64,000 nt of DNA, taken from NCBI GenBank assembly GCA_014529385.2, contig CM043969.1, forward strand, positions 18,774,446 through 18,838,445, given 5' to 3'. The position numbers and the translations under genes were made by a program. Positions 11,679 through 21,663 of the stretch are shown piece after piece; the first letter of the stretch is position 1; each line of letters begins with the position of its first letter. The notes under the pieces were generated by a model. The model was not told where the DNA came from. It made no database searches and saw only the letters and a list, made by a program, of their open reading frames with translations. Source of the DNA: Adiantum capillus-veneris (Eukaryota > Streptophyta > Polypodiopsida > Polypodiales > Pteridaceae).

Positions 11679-12783
11679 GTGTCTATAGCTACTCACAATG
11701 ATCTATTCTCTATGATAGATGAGTATGCTATTGACCTTGATTTTAGAGACATAATGTCAGCCCTTGCTTTGGGGAAGAAAGAGGAACCATTCACCTTGCA
11801 AGATGGTTATCTGCTCCACAGCAATACACTATGTGTTACCCATTCCCTTCGTGAGAAAGTTATGTATGAATCCCATGCTCCTCCCTATGTGGGGCATAGA
11901 GGTATTCAACCTACTCTTTGAGGAGTAGAGACGCATTTCTATTGGCCTACCATGAAACTGGACATACAAGAGTATGTTTCAAAATGTGTAGTATGCCAAA
12001 AGACCAAGTATGATAGAGGGAAGCAACCTGGGTTACTCCAGGAATTGCCTATCCCAAATTTACCATGGGAGAGTATATCCATGGATTTCATCTTTGGATT
12101 ACCCAAGTCTATCCATGGGAATATCGGAATATGGACAATAGTCGACAGGTTTAGCAAGCAAGCACACTTTATTCCTGTCAAAAATACTATTAAGGCACAC
12201 CAAATGGCAACTCTCTTCAAATCTCAGATTTTCAAACACCATGGATTACCAAGATCCATCGTGTCAGATAGAGATCCTAGAATGACCAGTAACTTCTGGA
12301 AAGGTCTCTTTGAAAATCTAGAAACAAGATTAAATTTCTCTTTGGCCTATCACCCACAAACGGATGGCCAAAGTGAGACAGCCAATATTACGATACTAGA
12401 TCTACTAAAGACTTATGTTATAGAAGTAGATCAATGGTCACAATGGGAAAAGTACTTACCTCTTGTAGAGTATGCCTACAATAATACTGTACATACTTCT
12501 ACGGGAAAAGCACCTTTTGAGATCATTCAGGGAAGACCTAAAAGTCCCTTGCTACTCAAAGTAGATGGGAAGATCTTCACTACCGATGAGTATATCCGTG
12601 ACCTACAAGAATCTTTTCAAAAGATTAAGGAGGCTATATCCATCTCTTAACAAAGGCAAAAAGCTGCTTGTTGCTGACAAGCACAGAAGGGCCTTAACAT
12701 TCAAAGAAAATGATTGGGTCTTATTTAAGTTTCCTAAGGATCGATTAAGGCAAACGACGGGCAAAAATCCTACAAGCCATTAA
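11679..12783 (+). pseudogene. Integrase of the chromovirus (one internal stop)
   Basis: The zinc-binding region is split by a TGA at 11919-11921 in the same frame: HAPPYVGHRG before it, YVSKCVVCQKTK after it (H2C2). The catalytic core runs from about 12060 to 12400 with D in SMDFIFGLP, D in VSDRDPRM and E in GQSETAN, all preserved. The open frame ends at 12650. The next portion continues in another frame to 12783 (DWVLFKFPKDRL, the typical post-core segment), so at least one frameshift follows the core. Confidence 0.87.
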
Positions 12784-13167
12784 AAGTATTATGCTAAGCT
12801 AGCAAAAAGATACTATGGTCCTTTTCAAATCTTGAAATCTAATAATGAAACGGCTTACCAACTCAAGTTGCCCAACCACTAGCTCATACACAATTCTTTT
12901 CATGTGAGCCTATTTAAGCCCTACAAAGGAGATCCACCAAGTGAACCAATTATTGAAGACCCTCCCAAAGTTGAAGACCAAGAAGAGGTGCTACAACCCA
13001 AAGCTATTCTTTGGCATGAAGACAAGGGACTACGACATGGTAATATTATCCAACGGTATCTTATTAAGTTAAAAAATTATCCTTTTGAAGATGCTAAATG
13101 GATGAAAGGAATACAGCTTAAGGATAGTATGAACCTTGTCAATGCTTACAATGCTACATTAGAGTAA
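12784..13167 (+). pseudogene. GPY/F-type tail and chromodomain of the chromovirus
   Basis: This continues the integrase C-terminus: RYYGPFQILK (GPY/F-type motif, about 12805), a stop in place of an expected residue near 12880, then HNSFHVSLFKPY. The last part (about 13005-13140: AILWHEDKGLRHGNII, YLIKLKNYPFEDAKWM) matches the chromodomain pattern found at the C-terminus of chromoviral integrases, thought to guide insertion toward marked chromatin. The usual WKGY aromatic position reads LKNY. The protein ends at TAA 13165-13167. Confidence 0.83.
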
Positions 13168-13525
13168 GCAAATGTACAAATTTCTTTTAATTGACCCATG
13201 TTTTTGTCTTATAAGACTAGTTCTCTTTTTAATTGTGCACAAATTTAAATAGTATGCATGCTTGGAATCATGTTTGTGATGAGATGTTTCTCAAACACCA
13301 AGTAGAATTTGTCACTCTACTTTGGGAGAATGAAATGGACTAAAGAGTAGAGATGCTTGCGGCAGCTATGTCTCCCAAGCACCAAATGGATTGGTCATCC
13401 ATCTTGGAAAGATGTCGTAGGGTAAAAAGGAATCCTTTACCCGCTAAGTAAGATTGATTAATGACTAAGGCTTTATCTCTTCTACCTCATAGTCAAAGAC
13501 GAATATGATTTCAAAAGAGAGGTAA
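13168..13525 (+). other. 3' untranslated region and polypurine tract of the chromovirus
   Basis: 358 bp between the chromodomain stop and the 3' LTR with no reading frame of note. A near-repeat of about 65 bp (CTCAAACACCAAGTAGAATTTG.../CTCCCAAGCACCAAATGGATTGG...) lies at 13285-13410. The last 15 bases (TCAAAAGAGAGGTAA) are the likely polypurine tract. Confidence 0.6.
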
Positions 13526-14068
13526 TGTCATAAAATCTAATATCTAACCAACACAAATGATTTTCTCATATTAGACTGACCATTTAATGTGGGAGAATAA
13601 ACGGGCATAAGGGTTAGGATATAGACATGTTCTTATAGATCTATCTCAACATGGGGCCAATGGTAATCAGGCCCAAATGAGAGATGGTCTATCAAAGAGC
13701 AAGGCTAACCAATGGAGCATAAAGACCTTAGGGTTAGCTTCATTGAAGACCTTCAATAATTAGTGTTAAAAGTCCTTTGACCTTAAGTAAGCTAGGGTTG
13801 TGCTTGAGGTGGGAACCCGGCCCAAGATTAAGGTGCTTGACATGCCTGATGACTGAGATGATTCAGATGTTTGAGGTGCTTGATGATTGAGATGCTTGAG
13901 GTGCTTGTCATGCTTGAGATGCTAGGGCTATACTTGAGTTGAGAAACCCACCCAAGCTTGAGGGGCTTAAGGGCCAAGCTTGTGGTGAGAACTAGGCCCA
14001 AGGTTGAGGGGCTTGAGGTGGCACAAAAGTCAAAATGAATTCCTACAAGGAGGGGGCGAGCCATGCAA

Positions 14069-14104
<36 letters not shown>

Positions 14105-15149
14105 GGTTCCTTGACCACTCTCTCTCCCAAAGGGCACCCCTTGCCCAAGGGGCAAGTAGGAAACATGTCAAGTCCCTAGCTAGGTTACCCTCATGGTGTG
14201 CCTAAAGACTATTGGTTGGCCTACCAAGGGGTCCAATGTTAATTTAGTGGATTTAATTAATTGTTTTAGCATTTATCAAGCCCTCTCTCTCAAAGGGGAA
14301 AGGGGGACACTTGTCCCAATTCTACCCTTGTTGCTTGGTATGACTCTTGCTTGTGATTGGCTAGGCCTGGAGGGGTCCAATGAGCTTCAAGCATGAGCTA
14401 CAAGGGGGGTCGATCAAAGCAAGTAGGGGGCCTGCTTAGGGGTTATACTCTCCCACACACACTCACACACACTCTCATGGTGTGAAGTGCAAAGTGCAAG
14501 AGCTCCCTCTCCTTCTCCAAGCAAGTAGAGAGGTTGAAAGCCTACACCAAAACTCTTGGCTATGGAATGCAAATCCAACCAAGAGCCATGCTTCAATGCT
14601 TAAGCTTGCCACCTTCTCCATCTTTATTACTATGCTATTATGTATGCTATCAAGAAGAGTGATGATAAGTGAGGAACTAATTCTTTCTCCTGTAAAATGT
14701 TTCTTCTTCCTCTTCCCTACCCTCATTCCCTGCTAGCTCTCTCCATCTTCGAATGTGTTTGAGGTTTTGGACTGCGGCTTGGGATAGTTAATGCTTTCCT
14801 CAAAGTTTATGTTATACTCGTGATGCATGAAGCTTTCCATCTTCATTGCATCACCTAGGTCACAAGGAACACAAAGATTGTACTGTAGCAAGTCTCTCTT
14901 GATAGGAGAAATCATAATACAAATGCCTATTGGAGGGGGGACCGGCTCCACATAAATACGGTCCTCAATTGTTGTCATGTTCTCTGAATTCTCTCTCTTG
15001 CAAAATTATTGTTCATGCCAAGTTAACTAAATGCTATGTTTATGTTGCTACCATCAATTATGTTCGCCTGCTATGCTCACAAAGTAATTTCACAAAAGTA
15101 CTCTCTCTAATTTTTGCTACTCTCAAGCTAATAGGCCAATTCCATTACA
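13526..15149 (+). repeat. 3' LTR of the chromovirus
   Basis: 1624 bp, beginning TGTCATAAAATC and ending ATTACA (TG...CA ends). It matches the partial 5' LTR at the window start and the LTR at 63628-64000. It contains the same short minisatellite (13830-13925) and a 33-base G run. Confidence 0.93.
14071..14103 (+). repeat. Homopolymer G33 inside the chromovirus 3' LTR
   Basis: A run of 33 G. The 5' LTR has only short G runs (about 10 and 6 bases) at the matching site (about 211-236), so the run expanded in this copy or was extended in assembly. Confidence 0.9.
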
Positions 15150-15196
15150 TTTTGTATTACACATGTTTGCAAATTCATAGTATGCTCTCTTCCCGG

Positions 15197-15373
15197 TGTG
15201 AGCAGGATGAAAACACACACAGCGCCTCTATAACGACCCGATACACACTCTTGGGAAGATACACACACACACTATGGGGCACCACTCGGCTTACACAACA
15301 CACCTGGCCGAGACAGGGAACACACCTCTGGAGTGAGAGGAGAGAGACTATCCACTTGCCCACTCCACACAGA

Positions 15374-15433
<60 letters not shown>

Positions 15434-16369
15434 CTCAGCTCAAAAGAGGAGAACTTCTGATGTTTAGATACAAATGATCTTGGGCCAACACCAATGGGGC
15501 AAACAGCTCACACAATATGGGTAAAAGATACCACATACAATCACAAATTGGAGAAGAAGCTTCACTCACCGGAGAAGATTACACAGAAAAACAGCAGAAA
15601 AAGAGTGAGGAATTTGGCAAAATGGACAGCGCCATCGTGTCCGGAACGGCCCAAAACCCTAGTCTACAATGTCAAAGTGCTCAAATCCGACATCGGATGA
15701 GCAGTTTACGGCCAAAACAGGCTCCAAAAACCCAAAAAACACACCTGCGGCTGTTCCTCCTCTCTTCTCCACGTTTTTTCTGGTCTTCTGTCTGTTTTTT
15801 CAGTTCCCACACTTAGCTTTATTAGTTGGGCACCCTTGGTCTTTTAGATGACCTCAAACGGACCCCGAACAGGCCAAAAACTCACCTCGCAGTGCATAGT
15901 TGTCACCTTTTTGCATCATTCGTACACCGGGCACTCAGCTTTTTTCCAATAATGCGTCTCATCACCACGTGAAGTGGCCCCAAAAAGTGGTCCTCATGAT
16001 GACCTTTCTTCATAACTCTCACAAGAAAACACCCACGCTGTGTCCGTACTCATCCACGTGCAAGTATTCACCCCGTTCGGCCTCCTGACGCCACTAGATG
16101 CCATCTGACGCACCTGCTTACCTCATGTTGTCGGCCCGCGGATAGATTCCTCGAGAAGTTTTACGCGCTACCAACTCCTCATTATTGTAGAAAAAACACA
16201 CTGGTACTGGTAATAGTGAAAATCGATGCACTATGTACACCCTGTCCTACCTATGCACATGTGGGCCCACGTAACCACCTGGCTCTGGAGAATGGGCAAT
16301 TCTTTATTTGATGCACCATGCATGTGTATGTACATATGCGGAATCCCTTGCTCCAAAAAACTCCTGACA
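15197..16369 (-). repeat. 3' LTR of the Gag-only element
   Basis: 1173-bp direct copy of 18956-20102. It starts TGTGAGCAGG and ends CTCCTGACA on the + strand, and is longer than its partner mostly because of a longer CA repeat. Confidence 0.92.
15375..15429 (+). repeat. (AC)n microsatellite inside LTR
   Basis: About 27 AC units. The partner LTR carries about 16 units at 19132-19164, so the repeat is part of the LTR and has changed length since insertion. Confidence 0.95.
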
Positions 16370-16414
16370 TAATTTGCCCACCCCCTAGCCTGCTAGAGCA
16401 TTTATGCTCAGCAG
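16370..16414 (-). other. Polypurine tract and bulged hairpin of the Gag-only element
   Basis: On the - strand GGGGGTGGGCAAATTA (16370-16385) abuts the 3' LTR. Next to it, 16390-16414 forms an 11-bp stem with one bulged base (CTGCT-A-GAGCAT, loop TT, ATGCTCAGCAG, + strand). Only 5 bp separate it from the gag stop. The Tat-type element has the same layout. Confidence 0.65.
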
Positions 16415-16419
16415 CAGCA

Positions 16420-17910
16420 CTAGTAGATGCTCATTCCACCTGGATCAAAAGGCCAAAGGCATATTGCCTGATTCACAAGAAGCATCATAACACCACACCT
16501 ACATTTGTCAACAATCAACCAAAATGCACCATAGGCATATCCAACTAACACATTTGCCTTGTCTGGAGTTCCAAAAGCATAAATATTGCATGCCACATTC
16601 AACCCAACCGATAGAGACAACTCAAGTGACTCATCACCTGGCATCTTGGCTTCACCAGCCATAGCAACAACCTGCAAATCATGCACCCAAGTAGCTAAAA
16701 GCATTGTGTGAAGGTAAAGTTGTTGATATCCAAAGCACAATAGTATCCCCGCAGCACACATATCCCTAGCATACGCATCCACATATCTAAGATTGGACTC
16801 ATATATGCCAAACCCCTTCTCATCATCATAAGTATACTCATCATCACACATCACTTCATCCACATCATAATCATGGCTATCACCACTATCCGTAGCTTCT
16901 AGGATGGATTCATCAGTCTCTAAGAATACAGATCCCTGCTCTAAACCACAATCATGCTCACAAATCGGTTCAATCACTGCACATACATCAAAATATGGCT
17001 TCAAAATAGGCTCCACATCCAACAAATCCACAAAATGGCTCTCAACCTTGCCCTCTTCCCTAATTTCCAAGGAACTAGTATCCAAAGATACGTGCTCATC
17101 ATCAATAACCTCGACCTCACACTCACACCTAGAATCACAAGGTACACAAGTAGCCAATGCATCCTCTTCAAGACTTTTCAATCCTGTATCCAAAGCATTA
17201 CTCACCTCTTTAGGCTCTTCCATAAACCTGTCAACTTGCAAGACCTCTTTACGCTTCACAATAGACCTTGGGAAGAAACGAGAAACATCATAGGATAGGC
17301 TACTTTTCACCTGCTTAGGCTTAACTTCATCTTCTATGCCAAATCCATTTTGCACATGCATACCTGTACTGATACCATGTTCCTCAAGACGCTGAAACTT
17401 CCACTCCTTGTGCTTTGCAATGCATACTGCATCTTCAAAAGACTCGGGCCTCTTCAACTCAACCTCGAACCGCAACCAAGGTGACAAACCATCAACAAAA
17501 AAACTTTTCTTCAATGAACAAGGGGGGGTCTCATCCTTAAGAGCAACACACCAACGAGTCCATAAATCTGTAAAACCTTGTATATAGGCATCAACACCTT
17601 GACAAGAACCTTGCTTAAGAGCATTGAGCTCATTCCATATTGCATTTGCATCTTCAAAAACCTGGAAACGCTCGAAAAAAGCTTCTATAAACTTGTCAAG
17701 ACTCAAACCATAAGAAGAAGCCACTGCTTCTTTAGCTTCCAAATCCATGAACCAAACACGGGCCTCATCTTTCAAAAGAAATCCAAATAGCCTCAAAATA
17801 TTCTCCTCATCACACATATTGTTGCTTATGCATGCCACCTCGACTTGCTCTAGAAAGTCTTCCGCATCTTCACCACTTCCTCCATGAAATTCCGGATAAG
17901 AGAAAGCCAT
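16420..17910 (-). CDS. Gag-like protein of the non-autonomous element (496 aa, intact)
   Basis: An intact 496-residue frame starting MAFSYPEFHG. Residues 1-190 are a retrotransposon gag domain collinear with the Tat-type Gag in this window: both have LLKDEAR/CLKGDAR, LW-x-WC, PPxxLKK, VELKxPxxFE and AV-x-IAK-x-KEWK. No zinc knuckle is visible. Residues about 200-370 are acidic with scattered cysteines. The C-terminal 120 residues are unlike the Tat Gag: several hydrophobic stretches (AAGILLCF, VLVGYAYGAFWLIV, GVMMLLV) end at GGMSIY. The frame has no stops, whereas the Tat copy's gag is broken, which suggests Gag was under selection until recently or the copy is young. Function is probably particle formation; the tail's role is unknown. 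Confidence 0.8.
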   Translation of the reverse strand: MAFSYPEFHGGSGEDAEDFLEQVEVACISNNMCDEENILRLFGFLLKDEARVWFMDLEAKEAVASSYGLSLDKFIEAFFERFQVFEDANAIWNELNALKQGSCQGVDAYIQGFTDLWTRWCVALKDETPPCSLKKSFFVDGLSPWLRFEVELKRPESFEDAVCIAKHKEWKFQRLEEHGISTGMHVQNGFGIEDEVKPKQVKSSLSYDVSRFFPRSIVKRKEVLQVDRFMEEPKEVSNALDTGLKSLEEDALATCVPCDSRCECEVEVIDDEHVSLDTSSLEIREEGKVESHFVDLLDVEPILKPYFDVCAVIEPICEHDCGLEQGSVFLETDESILEATDSGDSHDYDVDEVMCDDEYTYDDEKGFGIYESNLRYVDAYARDMCAAGILLCFGYQQLYLHTMLLATWVHDLQVVAMAGEAKMPGDESLELSLSVGLNVACNIYAFGTPDKANVLVGYAYGAFWLIVDKCRCGVMMLLVNQAICLWPFDPGGMSIY

Positions 17911-18955
17911 GGCTACCCAAGTTTAATTCTTTAAGAACCTCTTCGAACACACGTGCAAGAACCCAAAACTTTTCACTACCCAATTCCCAGAAACTTCAAT
18001 GGAGCTCAGCTTTAGATAAGGACAAACACATGCACATCAAATGAGTTTTCATAGTTGATCATCGGAATTACAACAGGCAAAGGACATTCTAGTATCTCTC
18101 TTAATCTTCTTGGCCCGAACATAAAGAATAGGCGCTGCTAGAAAAAAATCTTCCTGGACACATGAACATTTATCTGGATTCTTTGAGTTAAATGAAATGG
18201 AGTGAATTGAGGGCCATTTTGATCATCCATTAAAGCCAACCATGAAGCTCCCAAGAAGGCACACCTGACTTAACCTCTGATTTTGCCAAAATTTCAGCAG
18301 CATAACAGCATAAATGGATCAAAAGACCAAAAAACCAGCCATCATAACTTGGAAAAATTTTGGCAGAGTTTCCCAGAAATAGAGCAGTAGGAACCCAAAA
18401 TATAGACTGTATATGTATGCATAAACTGTCAACAATAGAACCCGAGCATCAAGTAGGACTCACTAGTACATAGCCTATGGCGAGGTCACAAAAAGGGTGC
18501 TCTAGCTACCTGTATCACCGAAAGGATCTCCACATTTGAGAATCCCCCAGCTCAATAAAAACCTCACGCTATCGACCCTCACACGAAGGCTAATGCAAAT
18601 CGCATATAGTCAAGTCTCAGAAATGACTATCTTCCAGACCAAGTCTCAGAAATGGTTGGGACTGCCAAATACAACCAAGTATGGCTCCACAAATGCGTAC
18701 AATGGTAGTTTCCACAAGTAACGTACAATCCAGCAGACAATGCGCTCAAATAGGCGCCAAGTGATGCATTCCAACAACAACTGTAAGTGACAAACTGCTA
18801 GTATATCACTGTACTCCAGCTACCTGTACGTGTGTGAATCACCTGTACCTGTAACCTGTAATCTGTAATCTGCAACCTGCAATCCCGAAGCTCGAAGCTC
18901 GAAGCTCGAAGCAGAAGGTACTCGAAGAAGATCCTCAGTGGGGGCACCAAAAGAA
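17911..18955 (-). other. 5' leader of the Gag-only element
   Basis: About 1 kb between the primer-binding site and the gag start with no coding frame I can support. It includes short tandem motifs: GAAGCTC repeated four times (about 18895-18915) and degenerate ACCTGTAATCTG units (about 18840-18885). A packaging signal would be expected here but cannot be picked out by eye. Confidence 0.6.
18932..18949 (-). promoter_or_regulatory. Primer-binding site of the Gag-only element
   Basis: The - strand reads TGGTGCCCCCACTGAGGA six bases inside the 5' LTR, nearly the same as the Tat-type element's site at the same spacing. Confidence 0.7.
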
Positions 18956-19130
18956 TGTGAGCGGGATGAAAACACACACAGCGCCTCTATAACGACCCGA
19001 TACACACTCTTGGGAAGATACACACACACACTATGGGGCACCACTCGGCTTACACAACACACCTGGCCGAGACAGGGAACACACCTCTGGAGTGAGAGGA
19101 GAGAGACTATCCACTTGCCCACTCCACACA

Positions 19131-19168
<38 letters not shown>

Positions 19169-20102
19169 CAGCTCAAAAGAGGAGAACTTCTGATGTTTAG
19201 ATACAAATAAGCTTGGGCCAACACCAATGGGGCAAACAGCTCACACAATATGGGTAAAAGATACCACATACAATCACAAATTGGAGAAGAAGCTTCACTC
19301 ACCGGAGAAGATTACACAGAAAAACAGCAGAAAAAGAGTGAGGAATTTGGCAAAATGGACAGCGCTATCGCGTCCGGAACGGCCCAAAACCCCAGTCTAC
19401 AATGTCAAAGTGCTCAAATCCGACATCGGATGAGCAGTTTACGGTCAAAACAGGCTCCAAAAACCCAAAAAACACACCTGCGGCTGTTCCTCCTCTCTTC
19501 TCCACGTTTTTTCTGGTCTTCTCTCTGTTTTTTCAGTTCCCACACTTAGCTTTATTAGTTGGGCACCCTTGGTCTTTTAGATGACCTCAAACGGACCCCG
19601 AACAGGCCAAAAACTCACCTCGCAGTGTATAGTTGTCACCTTTTTGCATCATTCGCACACCGGGCACTCAGCTTTTTTCCAATAATGCGTCTCATCACCA
19701 CGTGAAGTGGCCCCAAAAAGTGGTCCTCATGATGACCTTTCTTCATAACTCTCACAAGAAAACACCCACGTTGTGTCCGTACTCATCCACGTGCAAGTAT
19801 TCACCCCGTTCGGCCTCCTGACGCCACTAGATGCCATCTGACGCACCTGCTTACCTCATGTCGTCGGCCCGTGGATAGATTCGTCGAGAATTTTTACGCG
19901 CTACCAACTCCTCATTATTGTAGAAAAAACACACTGGTACTGGTAATAGTGAAAATCGATGCACTATGTACACCCTGTCCTACCTGTACACATGTGGGCC
20001 CACGTAACCACCTGGCTCTGGAGAATGGGCAATTCTTTATTTGATGCACCATGCATGTGTATGTACATATGCGCAATCCCTTGCTCCAAAAAACTCCTGA
20101 CA
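18956..20102 (-). repeat. 5' LTR of the Gag-only element
   Basis: 1147-bp partner of 15197-16369. The CA repeat at 19132-19164 is part of it. Followed by the CCGG duplication and LINE sequence. Confidence 0.92.
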
Positions 20103-20945
20103 CCGGCTTCCGAATGATGCATAGCACATTCATGCCACTTGTGATTGGCCAAAACCTCAAGGCCAAGGTACTTAAATCTCTCAACGTTTTCAAGTGTCTC
20201 TTTTTTGTACAAAATACATGGCTTCTCCTTATGATTGGTTTTCACAAGCATGACCTTTGTTTTGGATTCATTCAAAATCAGCCCACTGTGTAGGCAAAAG
20301 TTCTCAAGGACAACCATAAGCTTTTGTGTATCCTCTAAATTTGTGCTAGAAGCACTACATCATCCACATCCAACAAAAGCATGATTACCGCATTGCAAAT
20401 AGTAATGTCTTCAATGCCTTTTTATTTCATAAATTCAAGTACCATTTGTTCCAATTGATCAATGCATAGACCGTGGAGATTTGGAAACAATGGACATCCT
20501 TGTTTAACCCCAATAGTGCTTGATTTTTTTTTTGAAATTTCTCTTTCCATGTGCAATTGACATATCAACATCTCCTAGATTTGAGAAACCCCAAGCATAA
20601 AATCACTTGAGACTTCTTCCATCCTTCTCCACAAATTATTACGTGGAGTCATATCAAAGGATTTCTTGAAGTCCACAAAGCAACAATATAATTGCTTGCC
20701 TCCCAAAAAACTTTCTTCCATGAGAACACAAATAATGACAAGATGGTCAATGGTGCTATGGTGCTGATAGAAACCCGTTTGTCCTTTTGCACGTTTTCCA
20801 TTCTTTTCAGCCTAATCACTCAATTTTATGTCCATTATGCACCCAAGAAACTTATCCATAAGAGACTCAATCATTATAGTCTAGTAGTTATTTACATACA
20901 GTTTTACATCCTCTCTTTTATGCAAAGGCTTGACCCATTTCAATT

Positions 20946-21389
20946 TTAACTCGGCCTCATAGGTCACATGTTCCTATTTTCTTGAGAGACTTGCCTCATC
21001 ATTGGGCATGTTTTCTTCATGAGAGATCTCCTTGTTTTTCTTATACCTATCCTCATATGCCTTGTGATGCACATTTTGTTGCTTAATAGTGCAATCTTTG
21101 CATACAAAAATATTTTGTATCCCTCAAATGAATCCAGGTATGGCGGATACAATTGGATGTTCTCCCAAGCTAGGAGATGCTTGCTTACCCATTCTGTGTG
21201 AAAGGAGAGAGCAGAAGAATAAGTAGGAACAATCACATGAGGCCTCAATATAAAGTCAAAAAAGTATTGATTCTTGAAATTTGGAGAGTTTGCACGTGCA
21301 CATGCACAAGGATAGATATGAAAGGGAGACTTTTATTGTTGTAGGAAAAATCAGAATAGACTTCAAAGTTCAATATTGGGAAGGAAACG

Positions 21390-21392
<3 letters not shown>
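20946..21392. other. Unassigned DNA upstream of the LINE remnant
   Basis: No recognisable gene. A 94-residue - strand frame (20964-21248, with SFHTEWVSKHLLAWENIQ) might be a further upstream part of the LINE or an old gene piece; I do not recognise it. Confidence 0.4.

Positions 21393-21485
<93 letters not shown>
21393..21485 (+). repeat. (GA)n microsatellite, 93 bp
   Basis: Uninterrupted GA run of about 46 units. Confidence 0.97.
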
Positions 21486-21487
<2 letters not shown>

Positions 21488-21663
21488 ATCATTTTTAAAC
21501 AACAAATTGACATGGGACCAAGTGAAAGATGTTGCATACTCTATTTTGATTTTTTCAATGATTTTTGATGCCCTGAAGACTATAGATAGAAGGAGGCAAC
21601 TAGCAATCCACAAAGGCTAGGAGACAAAGGTATGCTGCTAGTGGTTTAGGTTGAAAAATGAGG

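Larger units (their letters stand above)
1..15149 (+). mobile_element. Chromovirus (Ty3/gypsy LTR retrotransposon with chromodomain), decayed, 5' end outside window
   Basis: A + strand LTR retrotransposon. It has a 5' LTR (1-1285, left part missing), a Met-type primer-binding site at 1287-1298, broken gag and pol, a C-terminal chromodomain, a purine-rich tract at 13511-13525 and a 3' LTR (13526-15149). Its internal region is interrupted by a 7.1-kb Tat-type element at 1469-8582; removing that insertion rejoins the leader (1299-1468) to gag (from 8587). Gag and pol contain several frameshifts and stops, so this copy cannot be autonomous. Over about 290 aligned bases of the two LTRs I count about 12 differences (about 4%), older than the nested insertion. 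The 3' LTR abuts LINE reverse-transcriptase sequence, so the element landed in an existing LINE. The 5' target duplication cannot be seen. Confidence 0.9.
15197..20102 (-). mobile_element. Gag-only non-autonomous LTR retrotransposon (TR-GAG type)
   Basis: A 4906-bp - strand element with LTRs of 1173 bp (15197-16369) and 1147 bp (18956-20102). It has TGT...ACA ends and a 4-bp target duplication CCGG (15193-15196, 20103-20106). The 2586-bp interior encodes a single 496-residue Gag and no protease, reverse transcriptase or integrase, so it must use enzymes from another element. The LTRs differ at about 19 sites over about 1120 bp (about 1.7%) plus CA-repeat length. Gag start, primer-binding site, polypurine region and 3' hairpin resemble those of the Tat-type element at 1469-8582, the likely kind of helper. 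It lies inside a LINE remnant. Confidence 0.88.
15150..20945 (-). pseudogene. LINE reverse transcriptase remnant, split by the Gag-only LTR element
   Basis: Non-LTR reverse transcriptase in pieces at 15150-15196 and 20103-20945. Read from high to low coordinate: HSTIDHL (about 20765), CFVDFKKSFDMTPR (about 20665), GVKQGCPLFPNL (about 20500), a degraded catalytic box LLDVDDVV (about 20370), then LNESKTKVML and FKYLGLEV (20160-20270). The frame stops at the LTR border at 20106 and resumes at 15196: with one copy of the CCGG target duplication, it reads EAGKRAYYEFANMC. It runs up to 15150, where the chromovirus LTR begins, so the rest of the LINE should lie left of the window. Several stops are present. 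Confidence 0.82.

Noticed and set aside
21245-21613. Long frames of alternating Leu-Ser, Arg-Glu or Cys-Val (also near 15175, 18820, 22016, 30019, 43343 and 50867)
   Set aside because: They are translations of GA/CT and AC/GT microsatellites, with no protein features outside the repeat.
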